A DNA stretch of 53,119 nt. Source: JAWXCF01 sp034440515 (GTDB lineage: Bacteria; Bacteroidota; Bacteroidia; CAILMK01). The stretch is taken from positions 1 through 53,119 of the forward strand of contig JAWXCF010000082.1 of assembly GCA_034440515.1 (NCBI GenBank). Reading direction: 5' to 3'. The notes below the pieces were generated by a model. The model did not search any database and was not told the origin of the DNA. It saw only the letters and a list, made by a program, of their open reading frames with translations. The position numbers were made by a program, and so were the translations under genes. Every line of letters begins with the position of its first letter. Position 1 is the stretch's first letter. Below, piece by piece: positions 45,012-52,903 of the stretch.

Positions 45012-46105
45012 CAATAGTACTTTACTGGGTTGGTATTTAGCCGTGAAATTAAGATGGCAAAGGTACTGAATTTTTGCATTAAATAGTCACAAATTAATTC
45101 CGTTGTGTATTGCTCAGATTCGTAATGACCAATGTCTAAAAGCATCAATTTTTGTTCTGGTTCAAAGAATTGATGGTATTTAATATCAGCAGTTATATAT
45201 GCATCAGCTTTAGATTTCAATGCATCATTCAGTAAAAAGTAACCTGACCCGCCACAAATGGCAACTTTACTTATTGGATTATTATATTCTGTATATTTTA
45301 TTACTCCACACTTAAACTTTTCTTTCACCATCTGTAAAAATTCAAGTGGCTCCATTGCTAGAGTTAATTCACCGATCATTCCAGACCCTAGTATTGGGTT
45401 GTCATTTATTAATTGAATCACGTTGTAGGCCACTTCTTCATAATATCCTACAGACTTTACAGCATCTATTAGTTTATGATGAGTTCCAGATTCGTGTATT
45501 ACCTCTATTTTATATTCTTCTACCATTTCAAATTGCCCACGAATTCCGACTCTCTGTTTTGAATTTTCTAAGCCTCTAAATGTTCCAATCCCTGACTTGC
45601 TAAAACTAGCCATATCATATTCACCTATATGCCCTGCCCCAGCATTGAATAAAGCTTGACGGGTTTGGTCTAAATATTTAGTTGGGCAATAAGTGGTAAA
45701 AGTGGCTAGTGTACCAGCCATTGGCTTCAGTACTTTGGTATTACTTAGTCCTATAACTTGGGCAATCTTAGCATTTACCCCTTGATTTAAATTGTCTAGG
45801 TTAGTATGAAGCGCATATATGCAAACATTATTTTTAATAGCAGCAATTAAAATTTGACCAATTTCACTATTGGGAGTAATGGTAGAAATTCCACCAAATA
45901 TGATGGGATGATGCACTATAATTAGATTACAATTTGCAGCTACAGCCTCTAACAATACAGGAAGTGTTAGGTCTAAATTTACCAATACACCCATTAGCTC
46001 ATCATTTACATCTCCAACTTGTATTCCAGAATTATCATATTTTTCTTGCCATTTTGGCTTCGCCCAATTTTCGAGCGCTAAAATGATTTCCTTAATCTTT
46101 GTCAT
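45011..46105 (-). CDS. Nif3-like dinuclear metal-centre protein (YqfO type)
   Basis: 364 residues, the long form with a central PII-like insertion (about 130-230) in the Nif3 domain. Metal-binding residues are visible in CNLIIVHHPIIFGG and near the C-terminus in DIGHYESEQYT. NIF3 proteins form hexameric toroids with two metals per subunit; some have been proposed as GTP cyclohydrolase-like enzymes, but a general function is not proven. It is the first gene of the operon with the zinc-ribbon protein and the TPR protein. Confidence 0.93.
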   Translation of the reverse strand: MTKIKEIILALENWAKPKWQEKYDNSGIQVGDVNDELMGVLVNLDLTLPVLLEAVAANCNLIIVHHPIIFGGISTITPNSEIGQILIAAIKNNVCIYALHTNLDNLNQGVNAKIAQVIGLSNTKVLKPMAGTLATFTTYCPTKYLDQTRQALFNAGAGHIGEYDMASFSKSGIGTFRGLENSKQRVGIRGQFEMVEEYKIEVIHESGTHHKLIDAVKSVGYYEEVAYNVIQLINDNPILGSGMIGELTLAMEPLEFLQMVKEKFKCGVIKYTEYNNPISKVAICGGSGYFLLNDALKSKADAYITADIKYHQFFEPEQKLMLLDIGHYESEQYTTELICDYLMQKFSTFAILISRLNTNPVKYY

Positions 46106-46199
46106 AATTTTTTTATACTATAAACTTTTGTAGAAATAGGCTTGTTTATTTTTATAGACTTTATTTCGTGACAAATTAACAAGTAGAAAACCAAATAAT

Positions 46200-46745
46200 A
46201 TGCTTCACCCAGACACTTACGTAAAAGAAACCGAAAAAGGCAACAGTGTTTTTGCAAAACGTGAATTTAAAAAAGGTGAAATACTTTGGATTGCCGATGA
46301 CTTTGATGGTAATATCTCAATTGAACACTACAAATCTCTCGACGCCTTTAGTAAATTAAAAGTAAACCGATATTGTTACTTAGACAGCAAACATAGAGTG
46401 ATAATACCTTGGGATGAAGGCAAATATGTAAACCACAGTTGCAACCCAAACTCAGCTGGAATTAACAATTACGACAGTGTTTCCATTGCTGTCAGAGACA
46501 TTTACAAAGACGAAGAAATACAAGAGGACTACTATGCCTACTATGGTCACTTCGAATCATTTGATTGTAAATGTGGTGCAAAAAATTGCAGAAAGTTTAT
46601 ATACGATCGCGAAGATGGTGAAGAGGAAAATAGGCTTGTAGAATCAGAAATTATGCCCTTAATAGTTACTCAAAATCATATTTTACTACAAGTAGTTAGC
46701 ACTCATAATGAAGAGTTTAAGAAAAAACTTCAAGAATATATTTGA
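46200..46745 (+). CDS. SET-domain protein (putative lysine methyltransferase)
   Basis: 181 residues, cytoplasmic. Residues ~5-118 are a SET domain. The SAM-binding motif is NHSCNPNS (78-85), the N-terminal SET motif is KGNSVFAKREFKKGEIL (13-29), and EEIQEDYYAYYG (105-116) stands where the catalytic tyrosine segment lies. A post-SET cysteine cluster follows (Cys123, Cys125, Cys130 in DCKCGAKNCRKFI), which in eukaryotic enzymes binds zinc. Bacterial SET proteins can methylate lysine in ribosomal or DNA-binding proteins; the substrate here is unknown. A single gene with no partner. Confidence 0.88.
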   Translation: MLHPDTYVKETEKGNSVFAKREFKKGEILWIADDFDGNISIEHYKSLDAFSKLKVNRYCYLDSKHRVIIPWDEGKYVNHSCNPNSAGINNYDSVSIAVRDIYKDEEIQEDYYAYYGHFESFDCKCGAKNCRKFIYDREDGEEENRLVESEIMPLIVTQNHILLQVVSTHNEEFKKKLQEYI

Positions 46746-46849
46746 TAAAGAACAGACATATAAATTAGAGTTTAGCATTTTAATTTACTGTTTCATCATT
46801 GTAAGCATTCAGTATGACACATTTAATATTAGGTAATAAATAGTATTGC

Positions 46850-46857
46850 TAAGTTTG
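46850..46857 (+). promoter_or_regulatory. -7 element (TAAGTTTG) before lpxK
   Basis: Perfect TAnnTTTG ending 9 bases before the ATG at 46867. If used, either the message is nearly leaderless or translation starts at the second ATG (46882). Confidence 0.4.
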
Positions 46858-46866
46858 CTTTAACCA

Positions 46867-47949
46867 ATGCAATCAAATAGAATGTTAATCCCTCTTTGGC
46901 GATATTTATTGTGGCCAATTTCTCTAATGTATGGAGGAGTTATGTTCATCAGAAATTTACTATTTGACAAAGAATTTCTAAAACAGCAAAAGTTTCAAGT
47001 ACCCACCATTGTTATTGGCAACCTAAATACAGGTGGTACAGGCAAAACTCCATTTACCATATATTTAGCACAAGCTTTATTACAGCATAATGTTAAAAAT
47101 ATAGCAATATTAAGTAGAGGATACAAACGTAAAAGCAAGGGATTTTTTGAGGTATTGGTACCGGACCCTTTGCTTTATGGTGACGAACCCAGCGAAATAA
47201 TGTTAAATAGCCCAAATGCTAAGACTTTTGTGTGCGAGTCTAGACCTTACGGCATTTCGCAAATATTAAAATATTATCCAGAAACAGAAGTTGTTATATT
47301 AGATGATGCTTTTCAGCACAGATCATTAGTAGGTGGTGTAAACATATTGCTCACAGCTTTTAACGATCCATTTTACAACGACTTTATGTTACCTATGGGA
47401 AGGCTTCGTGAGTCGATGAAAAATAAAAATAGAGCTGATTTCATTATTTGTACCAAGGCAAACGAAGAAACAATAATGAATGAAGGGATAGCTAGAAACA
47501 AGGTATATAGGGGAATTCAACCGCTACCTGGGCAACAACTTTATTTCACTGGCATAGAGTACTCTAAACTAAGAGATATTGATATGCACATAGGACCAGA
47601 CCTTAGCAGATTAGGCACTAAAAAAATACTTTTGGTTACTTCTATTGCCAATCCAGAATATTTGTATAATTACATTAAAGAATTTGTCCCAGATATTGAC
47701 CATCTTAGATTCCCTGATCATCATAGTTTTAGAGAAAAAGATATGTTGAAAATAGTGGCACATTATGGCAATAACAATGATGTAGTTATAATAACTACTG
47801 GTAAAGACCTGGTAAAACTAAGACAACCTGAAAATTGGATACATTTAGAAGACAAAGCTTTGTATTTTATTCCTATAAATGTAATGTGGCAGCAGGAAGA
47901 AAAACTTAGATTTGAACAGGAAATTATTACTTATGTTACGTCAAATTAA
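46867..47949 (+). CDS. lpxK: Tetraacyldisaccharide 4'-kinase LpxK
   Basis: 360 residues. LpxK adds the 4'-phosphate to the lipid A precursor at the inner membrane. The P-loop is GNLNTGGTGKTP (51-62). VVILDDAFQHRSL carries the catalytic and metal residues, and FPDHHSFREKD near the C-terminus is conserved. The membrane-attachment helix lies at about 7-33. An alternative ATG five codons in (46882) is possible. The end overlaps the purine nucleoside phosphorylase gene by 17 bases. Presence of lpxK shows a lipid A-based outer membrane. Confidence 0.95.
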   Translation: MQSNRMLIPLWRYLLWPISLMYGGVMFIRNLLFDKEFLKQQKFQVPTIVIGNLNTGGTGKTPFTIYLAQALLQHNVKNIAILSRGYKRKSKGFFEVLVPDPLLYGDEPSEIMLNSPNAKTFVCESRPYGISQILKYYPETEVVILDDAFQHRSLVGGVNILLTAFNDPFYNDFMLPMGRLRESMKNKNRADFIICTKANEETIMNEGIARNKVYRGIQPLPGQQLYFTGIEYSKLRDIDMHIGPDLSRLGTKKILLVTSIANPEYLYNYIKEFVPDIDHLRFPDHHSFREKDMLKIVAHYGNNNDVVIITTGKDLVKLRQPENWIHLEDKALYFIPINVMWQQEEKLRFEQEIITYVTSN

Positions 47950-48748
47950 AGAGGCTACAGAATTCATTTTTAATATAATTGGTAATCAAAAACCTGAGGT
48001 AGGGATTATTTTAGGAACAGGATTGGGGCAATTAGCTTCTGAAATTGAAATACAACATAGCATTAGCTATCAAGATATTCCAAATTTCCCGATTAGTACA
48101 GTAGAAAGCCACGCAGGCAGATTACTTTTTGGTACCCTTTCTGGTAAACAGGTAGTAGCTATGCAGGGTAGATTCCATTTCTATGAGGGTTATACTATGC
48201 AGCAAGTTGTATTTCCAGTTAGGGTTATGAAGTATCTTGGTATAACTAATTTAATGGTCAGTAATGCTTGCGGTAGTTTGATACCTGAAATTAAAGCTGG
48301 CGATTTGATGGTTATAAATGATCATATTAACCTGTTACCTGGCAACCCATTAATTGGTAAAAACGACGATGATTTAGGTCCTCGATTTCCAGATATGAGT
48401 AATGCTTATACCAAAGCTTTAGTTAAAAAAGGTGTTGCATTAGCTGAAACTCTAAATATTCCAATTCATACTGGAGTATATGTAGCAGTATGTGGTCCTA
48501 ATTTAGAAACAGCTGCTGAATATAAATATCTAAAAATAATTGGTGGTAGCGTGGTTGGTATGAGTACTGTGCCAGAAGTAATTGCTGCTGCCCAAATGGG
48601 GCTTCCTGTGTTCGCTATCAGCGTAATAACAGATGAAGGGTGGCACGAACACCTGCAACCTATCACTTTATCAGATGTAATTAGGATAGCCAGTGCAACT
48701 GAACCAAAAATGACCCAATTGTTAAAAGAATTAATTGCTCTCCTATAA
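47933..48748 (+). CDS. Purine nucleoside phosphorylase (trimeric, class I)
   Basis: 271 residues from the ATG at 47933; the in-frame TTG at 47912 is less likely. It splits inosine and guanosine with phosphate to base plus ribose-1-phosphate. Family blocks are ILGTGLGQLASEIE (phosphate loop), VESHAGRLLFG, MQGRFHFYEGY, VCGPNLETAAEY and GMSTVPEVIAA (purine and ribose site). The gene overlaps lpxK by 17 bases, a pairing probably of transcription rather than function. Confidence 0.93.
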   Translation: MLRQIKEATEFIFNIIGNQKPEVGIILGTGLGQLASEIEIQHSISYQDIPNFPISTVESHAGRLLFGTLSGKQVVAMQGRFHFYEGYTMQQVVFPVRVMKYLGITNLMVSNACGSLIPEIKAGDLMVINDHINLLPGNPLIGKNDDDLGPRFPDMSNAYTKALVKKGVALAETLNIPIHTGVYVAVCGPNLETAAEYKYLKIIGGSVVGMSTVPEVIAAAQMGLPVFAISVITDEGWHEHLQPITLSDVIRIASATEPKMTQLLKELIALL

Positions 48749-48802
48749 GTCTAAACTTTATATTTCATTTATTTAAAATTTTTCCTTATTTTTATTGAAA
48801 AT

Positions 48803-50248
48803 ATGGGAAAATCTAGGCTTGTCATTTTAGCTGTCTTTATAATTAAGTACCTAGCTTACAATGGCTTATTAAATGCCCAAAGTTATAAGCTGGTACCTGT
48901 CGCAAATTGGGATAAATATGATGAAGGCAGCGTAAATAAAACTCGTTATAATAGTTGTTGGGGCTATACTGACATAGACAGTTCTGAATATGCAATTGTA
49001 GGGGGGCAAGATTCCATTATAATATTAAATATAAGCCAACCAAGTAACATAAAGCGCGTCAGCTCAATCTACTCAGGTACTAAAGGTTGCAACAATAGAG
49101 AATTTAAAACCTATGCACAATTTGCATTCTTTAGTGAAGACAAATGTTCAAATTCAGCAAAATTTGTAATTGCAGACCTTCGTGATATTTCTAAAAATAT
49201 TGTTAGCTATACAGTATTACCAGATTCTATAGTAGCAAGAGTACATACTATTCATATTTATAAAAACTATATGTATCTGATAGGGGCAGGTAGATACATA
49301 AAAGACAAAAACTCTGGAATCAATGTATTTGAGCAGTTACCATTGGTTATAATAGACATAGCTAACCCCCTTAAATATAAAGTAGTACAGGTATATACTC
49401 AGGCTAATTTTGCAAACATTGAGGAAGCCCACGACATATTTATGTATAAATCCTTTGCCTTCATTAGCTGTGGTCCAGACGGATTATATATTTATGACCT
49501 TAAATTAACTAGTTCACCCAAACTAATTCAACATATTGATATATATCCAGATTTGGGTTATAATCATAGTTCATTTGTTGATACTATTGGTGGGTACCTA
49601 TATTTTACAGAAGAAACTGAGGGTAAAAGAATAAAATGCTACGACATTAACAACATATTAAAGGGAATAAATACGGACTATAGTTTGGTATCACTTTTCG
49701 GATTTAGACCTGAAAATGCTGGACTAACCCACAATATGTTTCCCATAACCGATTCACTTTTATATACGTCTAATTATTTAGACGGAGTTGTATTGTGGAA
49801 CATTAAGAATCCTGAACAACCTAAATTGTTCGCGAATTATGACACTTACCCTGAAAATGATCAATTTCCTAATGACGACAGGTATAAAAATTTTAATGGG
49901 GTTTGGAATATGTATCCTTACTTTAACAGTAATAATGTATTAGCAGTAGATATGACTCACGGAGTATTTTTATTTCAACTACAAAAAACCAATAGTATAC
50001 CTATTTCAACTAAAAAGTTGAATTTTACCTATACCCAAACTGAAGCTGAACTACTGCTAAACTTTGATCAAAAAATAACATTGCAGGTTAAAAACATTAG
50101 TATATATACTGCTGATGGCAAGCTAGTTATACAAACTATCTGCAATGAAAATCAGGCTAAAGTACCACTCATTAATTTAAAATCAGGAGTTTTTATTGTA
50201 ATTATTCAATCTGGGACTAAATCAAGTCATCTAAAAATAATTAGATAA
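48803..50248 (+). CDS. Choice-of-anchor B family protein with T9SS sorting domain
   Basis: 481 residues. Signal peptide of about 25 residues (ending GLLNA). The body is a beta-propeller-like array of LVIVD-type repeats (for example WGYTDIDSSEYAIVGGQDS, VHTIHIYKNYMYLIGAG, AHDIFMYKSFAFISCGPDGL and NHSSFVDTIGGYLYFTEE), which defines the choice-of-anchor B family. The last ~80 residues (from about 400 to SSHLKIIR) are a type A Por sorting domain. It should be secreted by T9SS and attached to the surface. Function unknown; no adjacent partner. Confidence 0.85.
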   Translation: MGKSRLVILAVFIIKYLAYNGLLNAQSYKLVPVANWDKYDEGSVNKTRYNSCWGYTDIDSSEYAIVGGQDSIIILNISQPSNIKRVSSIYSGTKGCNNREFKTYAQFAFFSEDKCSNSAKFVIADLRDISKNIVSYTVLPDSIVARVHTIHIYKNYMYLIGAGRYIKDKNSGINVFEQLPLVIIDIANPLKYKVVQVYTQANFANIEEAHDIFMYKSFAFISCGPDGLYIYDLKLTSSPKLIQHIDIYPDLGYNHSSFVDTIGGYLYFTEETEGKRIKCYDINNILKGINTDYSLVSLFGFRPENAGLTHNMFPITDSLLYTSNYLDGVVLWNIKNPEQPKLFANYDTYPENDQFPNDDRYKNFNGVWNMYPYFNSNNVLAVDMTHGVFLFQLQKTNSIPISTKKLNFTYTQTEAELLLNFDQKITLQVKNISIYTADGKLVIQTICNENQAKVPLINLKSGVFIVIIQSGTKSSHLKIIR

Positions 50249-50310
50249 CACTATTTAAACCTTATACATTATTCACTATCTATAACTCAAACTAGAATAA
50301 TAATATTGAA

Positions 50311-51159
50311 ATGAAAAAGTTACTTATGTATTTGTTAGTTGCCGCAGTAGCCTCAACTACTATTTTAACAACATCTTGTGAAAAAGATGATGATGATCCT
50401 AATGCGGCTGATGCACAAACAAAAGCAAGTATGGATTATTCAACAGCAGAAAATTCTTGGAAAGACATTGTTGCTGTAAATGACGAATCGGCTAACGAAA
50501 ACCCAGGATTGGGAAAAAATACAATTGCTGATGGCATATTAGGCACTTGTGCAGAGGTAAGTGTTGATTCTAGCAGAAATCCAAAAACTATGACTATTAC
50601 TTTTACGGGCAATTGTACTGGTAACGACGGCAGAATTAGATTTGGAAAACTGAACGTACAACTATATGGTAAATACCATACTAAAGGTTCTTATGCTGTA
50701 ATTACTTTAGATGGATATGGTGTCATAGTAAATGGAGACTCTGTAAAACAAGAGGGCAAATTAACTGTCAAAAATATGGGTACTAATACTGCTGGTAAAC
50801 AAGTATTTGACTTAGTAGTAGAAAATCACAAAGTTACATTCAACACGCATAGCTGGACTTGGAACAGCACCAGATCTTATGAGTGGACAGATGGATATAA
50901 TACACCTTTGATTGCTATAGACAATGTATGGGATATAACTGGTAGTGCAGTAGGCGTAAAAAGTGACAACACTACATATTCATTAACCATAGTAAAACCA
51001 TTAAACGTTGCTATCTTATGTAAATGGATACGTGCAGGCTCTATTAACATTCAGTATAACGCTGGTACAACACAGACATTGGATTTTGGCTCTGGCAATT
51101 GCGATAATAACGCTACCTGTAGTGTAGGTGGCAAAACCTATGATTTTAAAATGAACTAA
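50311..51159 (+). CDS. Lipoprotein of a Bacteroidota-specific family, possibly surface-exposed
   Basis: 282 residues. Signal peptide with lipobox LTTSC (Cys23) followed by EKDDDDP, an acidic run like the export signal of surface lipoproteins in this phylum. The mature domain has the pattern GTCAEVSVDSSRNPKTMTI, then FTGNCTGNDGRIRFGKLNV, and ends GSGNCDNNATCSVGGKTYDF, recurring in many uncharacterised Bacteroidota lipoproteins, where paired cysteines may form disulfides. It is related to the next gene (51766). A hairpin terminator follows. Confidence 0.8.
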   Translation: MKKLLMYLLVAAVASTTILTTSCEKDDDDPNAADAQTKASMDYSTAENSWKDIVAVNDESANENPGLGKNTIADGILGTCAEVSVDSSRNPKTMTITFTGNCTGNDGRIRFGKLNVQLYGKYHTKGSYAVITLDGYGVIVNGDSVKQEGKLTVKNMGTNTAGKQVFDLVVENHKVTFNTHSWTWNSTRSYEWTDGYNTPLIAIDNVWDITGSAVGVKSDNTTYSLTIVKPLNVAILCKWIRAGSINIQYNAGTTQTLDFGSGNCDNNATCSVGGKTYDFKMN

Positions 51160-51184
51160 ACTTTAGTCTATCCAATCATAGTCC

Positions 51185-51218
51185 AGCCACTTATAGCTTT
51201 GCTTTAAGTGGCTTTTTT
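51185..51218 (+). terminator. Terminator after the 50311 lipoprotein gene
   Basis: AGCCACTTA pairs with TAAGTGGCT (9 pairs) around an 11-base loop, followed by TTTTTT. Confidence 0.9.
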
Positions 51219-51651
51219 ATTAGAACAATTCCAGCTACAAATAATTTTTAGCATTTGGTGTAAAGATTAATATTATTAGGAAATGTAAAATTAGATTAGA
51301 AATATTAAACCATATTGATTTTTATTTTTCATAAACATAGTTTTAAGAAAAATAAACCAATACTTATCAAGGTAGTTACAGAAAGTAATACTTCAGGAAT
51401 AAATCAAAAAGACAATAGCGACCTAAAAATATCAACATTATAGAGAATTTTTTTAGAGGGCAACAGCAAATACATATCTAAGGGTTTGATGCATTTAATT
51501 TAAAAAAGTGATGTTAAACAGAAAATGGATTTTAAAAACGGTGATTGTGATAATAAGGCGAAAATGATAATAGGTTCTAATAATTTCAATCTTAGATTAA
51601 GCTAGGTTGATAAGTGCCAATACTTACATTTTTGATTGCATCTAGTTAAAT

Positions 51652-51680
51652 ATAACAGACATTTATTAAATGACTGTTAT
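51652..51680. promoter_or_regulatory. 29-base imperfect palindrome, operator-like
   Basis: Arms ATAACAG and CTGTTAT, then an A-A mismatch, then CATTT and AAATG around ATT: 12 of 13 arm positions pair. Related half-sites follow: AGTCATTTA at 51702-51710 pairs with TAAATGACT at 51667-51675, and TAACAGTC occurs at 51736-51743. The cluster ends about 25 bases before the 51766 ATG. This is the layout of a repeated regulator-binding site. Confidence 0.5.
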
Positions 51681-51765
51681 CATTTAATTAATATTGAAAA
51701 TAGTCATTTATATTAAAATAATTCGCTAAACTTGTAACAGTCAAGGTTTATTTTATTCTATTAAT

Positions 51766-52794
51766 ATGTTACAAAAACTTAATTTTAACCCTAGAAATCC
51801 CAAATTCCTATTTGGTGTATTGTTATTATGCTTAGCTGTAGGCGTATTTTTTCTTAACAGCTGTAAGAAAATTTCCAGTGATCTAGCTAATACAGAAAAG
51901 AATTTAAAATTCTCTAAAAGTTCTTCTGAGAACAACAAAGTTGCTCTTGAAATATCAGAAATGATGCAAGCTGAATTAGGTAAAGCCTCTGGTCGCGGTA
52001 AAAAAAATGGTGATGGAGATACTACATTTATGAGTGGATGTACCACTGTGACTATTGATTCAACAAGTGTACCTACTAGAATTATTTTAGATTTTGGTGT
52101 AATTGGCTGTACTTTTAGAAATGGTCAAGTTACTTATTATAATAGTGTATTGGGTGAGGTATATGGCGAGTGGGGAGAGCCAGGATTTAGAATTGATGTA
52201 ACATCACAAAATTTAATAGCTGTATTCCATCAAATTAATCTACACTGTACCTACTACGGTGGTTTTACTTTTGAATTAAGGAGTAAAGGTCCTGTTAGAT
52301 TCGTATCAATTAGAACTCATACTGATACTGTTGCTATACGAGCCAATAGATATATGATAAAAGTTGATACATTGGTAATCAGGCAGATTTTAAATGGTAG
52401 GGATACTTTTACTGCATCTTGGGTCGGTAATTTAGAAGAATATCCTGTACGAGGAAATTATATTCCTTCAATTATTCCAATCAATACTGAACGTACCCAC
52501 TTTAAACTATATTCAGTCCAAAATATACAGTTTGGTGATAGTGCTTATAAATATAATCCAATAGATCAAATGGTACGTATTAGTACAAATGGTGTATTAA
52601 TAGAGGATAGCTCACAAGCTGTCACCGTATATTCATATCCAGATTTAATCGATTTCGATAATTGCGACCTAGGTACAACTTATGGTGCTCTTCATTATAA
52701 ATTTAAAAAGAAACCCAACTACCATATTTACTTTAATTCCGATGATAGATGTGAACTTACAGATCCTGAACGGTGGTGGGTAGTTGAATATTAG
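51766..52794 (+). CDS. Lipoprotein related to the 50311 protein
   Basis: 342 residues. A long N-terminus precedes the hydrophobic segment, and the lipobox is FLNSC (Cys33) followed by KK. After a low-complexity charged region (about 35-85) comes the same core as in the 50311 gene: SGCTTVTIDSTSVPTRIILD, FGVIGCTFRNGQVTYYN, and near the end DFDNCDLGTTYGALHYKFKK. The two look like diverged paralogues of one family of unknown function. The C-terminus here carries extra residues (NSDDRCELTDPERWWVVEY). Palindromic repeats lie upstream and a terminator behind. Confidence 0.78.
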   Translation: MLQKLNFNPRNPKFLFGVLLLCLAVGVFFLNSCKKISSDLANTEKNLKFSKSSSENNKVALEISEMMQAELGKASGRGKKNGDGDTTFMSGCTTVTIDSTSVPTRIILDFGVIGCTFRNGQVTYYNSVLGEVYGEWGEPGFRIDVTSQNLIAVFHQINLHCTYYGGFTFELRSKGPVRFVSIRTHTDTVAIRANRYMIKVDTLVIRQILNGRDTFTASWVGNLEEYPVRGNYIPSIIPINTERTHFKLYSVQNIQFGDSAYKYNPIDQMVRISTNGVLIEDSSQAVTVYSYPDLIDFDNCDLGTTYGALHYKFKKKPNYHIYFNSDDRCELTDPERWWVVEY

Positions 52795-52827
52795 TAATCA
52801 AAGATTTGTTTAAACATATAGTTTCAT

Positions 52828-52858
52828 AACCCCACCTAATAATAGTTGGGGTTTTTTT
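52828..52858 (+). terminator. Terminator after the 51766 lipoprotein gene
   Basis: AACCCCA pairs with TGGGGTT, one mismatch, then three more pairs, followed by a run of seven T residues. Confidence 0.88.
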
Positions 52859-52903
52859 GTATTCTTACTGAAGAAACTTTATTTAAATTATTTATAAAAT
52901 AAT

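Larger units (their letters stand above)
51160..51765. other. Long AT-rich intergenic region between two related lipoprotein genes
   Basis: Holds the terminator of the upstream gene (51185-51218), then about 430 bases with no ORF of protein-like composition, then a 29-base imperfect palindrome (51652-51680) and related repeats. I see no RNA gene. It is the longest non-coding stretch in the window. Confidence 0.6.

Noticed and set aside
47912..47932. TTG start for the purine nucleoside phosphorylase
   Set aside because: The ATG at 47933 matches family N-termini and gives a shorter overlap with lpxK.
51219..51640. Search for a hidden ORF or RNA gene in the long spacer
   Set aside because: All frames are broken by many stops and no stable extended fold or known RNA motif is visible.
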